In this document: piece after piece, positions 62,688 through 64,000 of the stretch
Layout: every line of letters starts with the position of its first letter
Position numbering within the stretch: position 1 is the first letter of the stretch
Source of the DNA: Roseiarcus sp963721905
GTDB taxonomy: Bacteria; Pseudomonadota; Alphaproteobacteria; Rhizobiales; Beijerinckiaceae
DNA: 64,000 bases
Assembly (NCBI GenBank): GCA_963721905.1
Contig: CAVRMF010000019.1
Location: 62,001-126,000 of the forward strand
Reading direction: 5' to 3'
Translations under genes and position numbers: made by a program
The notes under the pieces: generated by a model
Database searches by the model: none
What the model saw: the letters and a program-made list of their open reading frames with translations, nothing else
What the model was told of the DNA's origin: nothing

Positions 62688-64000
62688 TCAGCTCTTCATG
62701 CGGATCATGAAGTCGAGAACGCGCCGGGCGACCCCCGAGTACGGCGGCTGAAACATCATCTGGACCGCCGACATTCGCCCTTGCTGAAATACCGGGCGCA
62801 GCTTCGAAAACGTGTCGAAGCCTTCGCGCCCGTGATAGTGCCCCATGCCGCTCGCCCCGACGCCGCCGAAGGGCAGGTCATGCTGGGCGATATGCATGAT
62901 GGCGTCATTGACCGAGACGCCGCCCGACCGCGTGCGCGCGATGTAGAAATCGCGCGTCTCGGGTTTGTTGGTGAAGGGATAGATGGCGAGCGGCCGGTCG
63001 CCAGCATTGATCGCATCGACGACCTCCTGCGGCTCGTCGTAAAGCCGGACCGGCAGGATCGGGCCGAAGATCTCGCGCCGCATGACCTCCATGTCGGCGG
63101 TCGGGTTCAGGATGAGATGCGGCGGGAACTTACGCTTCGAGGCGTCCGGCGTCTGCCCTTCCGCGAGATTGACCAACGTCGCGCCTTTCGCGCGCGCGTC
63201 CTCAAGCGCGGCGCTGAGACGGTCATAGGACCCCTGGTCGATGATTGAGGTGAAGTCAGGACCGTTGATGTCCGGATAGCGTTTCGCGAACAGGCGACGG
63301 CACTCGGCGACGAATCCGGTCTCCGCCCCGCGCGGCAGAAAGACATGGTCGACCGCAAGGCAGACCTGGCCCGCATTGAAGGTCTTCGCCCACAAGATGC
63401 GCTCTGCGGCGGTCCTGATCGGGAAATCCCGCGCCACGACCGCAGGCGACTTGCCGCCGAGTTCGAGCGTCACTGGGGTCAGGTTGCGCGCCGCGTTGGC
63501 CATCACCGCGCGGCCCGTTCCGCCGGAGCCGGTGAAGATCAGATGGTTGAACGGCAGCGACGAAAACGCCGGCCCGCGGCCGCCGCCGTCGTCGAAAAAC
63601 GCGAGCTTGTCCTGAGGGAAGTATTTCGGCGCAATCGCGATCATGAGTTCAGCGAGATGCTGCGAATTCTCCGACATCTTGACCATCGCGCGGTTGCCCG
63701 CGGCGAAGATGCTGACCAGCGGCGAGACGCTAAGCTGAAGCGGAAAATTCCACGGCACGATGACGCCGACGACCCCGAGCGGCTGCGGGATCACCCGGTT
63801 GCTGGCGCCGGGGAACGTCAGATGATCGACGCTGCGCCGGCGCGGCTTCATCCAGCCCTTGAGACGCTTGGTCGCGTCGTGGATGCCGTCGAGCACCGAA
63901 AAGACTTCGCCGAACGTCGTCTCAAAGGTGCTGCGAGTGCCATAGTCGGCGTTGATGGCGGCGACGATCGCCGCCTGATGGTCCTTGACCAGCCGCCCGA
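62688..64000 (-). CDS. Aldehyde dehydrogenase, coniferyl-aldehyde type (5' end outside window)
   Basis: The frame is open to the window edge; codons before the internal GTG at 63896 (GRLVKDHQAAIVAAINADYG) already match the family, so the start lies beyond 64000. At least 436 residues are visible. NAD-binding and catalytic blocks: VGVIVPWNFPLQLSV, FTGSGGTGRAVMANAARNL, TLELGGKSPAVV (Glu) and NAGQVCLAVDHVFLP (catalytic Cys). The tail GVGASGMGHYHGREGFDTFS with RPVFQQGR is characteristic of the coniferyl/long-chain aldehyde dehydrogenase group (CalB-like). Confidence 0.92.
   Translation of the reverse strand, partial: GRLVKDHQAAIVAAINADYGTRSTFETTFGEVFSVLDGIHDATKRLKGWMKPRRRSVDHLTFPGASNRVIPQPLGVVGVIVPWNFPLQLSVSPLVSIFAAGNRAMVKMSENSQHLAELMIAIAPKYFPQDKLAFFDDGGGRGPAFSSLPFNHLIFTGSGGTGRAVMANAARNLTPVTLELGGKSPAVVARDFPIRTAAERILWAKTFNAGQVCLAVDHVFLPRGAETGFVAECRRLFAKRYPDINGPDFTSIIDQGSYDRLSAALEDARAKGATLVNLAEGQTPDASKRKFPPHLILNPTADMEVMRREIFGPILPVRLYDEPQEVVDAINAGDRPLAIYPFTNKPETRDFYIARTRSGGVSVNDAIMHIAQHDLPFGGVGASGMGHYHGREGFDTFSKLRPVFQQGRMSAVQMMFQPPYSGVARRVLDFMIRMKS

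Overview
The window looks like chromosome of a GC-rich alphaproteobacterium, most likely Hyphomicrobiales. Supporting signs are the gene set (succinylase-type dapD, homospermidine synthase, intracellular PHB depolymerase, MaeB with a phosphotransacetylase tail, PPDK, cobalamin-dependent MetH, HrcA, a SigF/NrsF-type sigma/anti-sigma pair) and intergenic palindromes typical of that order. A Beijerinckiaceae/Methylocystaceae-like host is a guess, not shown. No tRNA, rRNA or CRISPR array was seen.

Layout. 1-1.5 kb: 3' part of a group II intron (reverse transcriptase and domain V). 1.6-3.5 kb: an HTH protein, a dapD-tail scrap and an O-methyltransferase-like gene. 3.7-8.4 kb: a co-directional run of exported and membrane proteins (DUF4331, DUF4198, three HupE/UreJ-like proteins). 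8.5-12.2 kb: dapD, then three toxin-antitoxin modules whose antitoxins are intact while every toxin is broken, then a GMC oxidoreductase scrap. 12.4-15.9 kb: a pentapeptide-repeat membrane protein with 12 exact 30-bp units and an atypical LuxR-type regulator. 16-18.5 kb: ArsR/SRPBCC pair and homospermidine synthase. 18.6-22.1 kb: a bufferin-like operon (MNIO enzyme, partner protein, DoxX) divergent from a sigma factor and NrsF anti-sigma factor, without an adjacent precursor peptide gene. 22.2-28.6 kb: DsbA-like, aldo/keto reductase, PHB depolymerase, GST, SDR and a TetR-membrane protein operon. 29.1-29.8 kb: a fourth antitoxin with a frameshifted toxin (MazEF). 29.9-33.7 kb: metH with a SahR-like operator. 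34-37.6 kb: LysR with divergent DoxX-like and NmrA-like genes, the latter split by an IS481-family element. 37.8-39.1 kb: small orphan ORF, truncated Fic gene and frameshifted membrane gene. 39.2-64 kb: mostly intact housekeeping and metabolic genes (maeB, GT25, kup, enol-lactonase, ppdK, hrcA, TPP enzyme, cytosine deaminase, aroC, phosphoesterase, priA, CDGSH, rplS, aldehyde dehydrogenase) with one intact IS66-like element.

Themes. (i) Toxin decay with antitoxin retention in four independent modules, plus a catalytic-domain-less Fic remnant. The long housekeeping genes are free of frameshifts, which argues against simple sequencing error. (ii) A five-gene DUF4331-DUF4198-HupE membrane/periplasm locus with no assigned function and signs of internal duplication. 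(iii) A sigma-factor-linked MNIO operon lacking its peptide substrate. (iv) Several clear DNA dyads: paired ArsR-like sites, a SahR-like site before metH, a 45-bp dyad between phaZ and a GST gene, and a TetR-type palindrome. All functions are read from sequence alone by family recognition.
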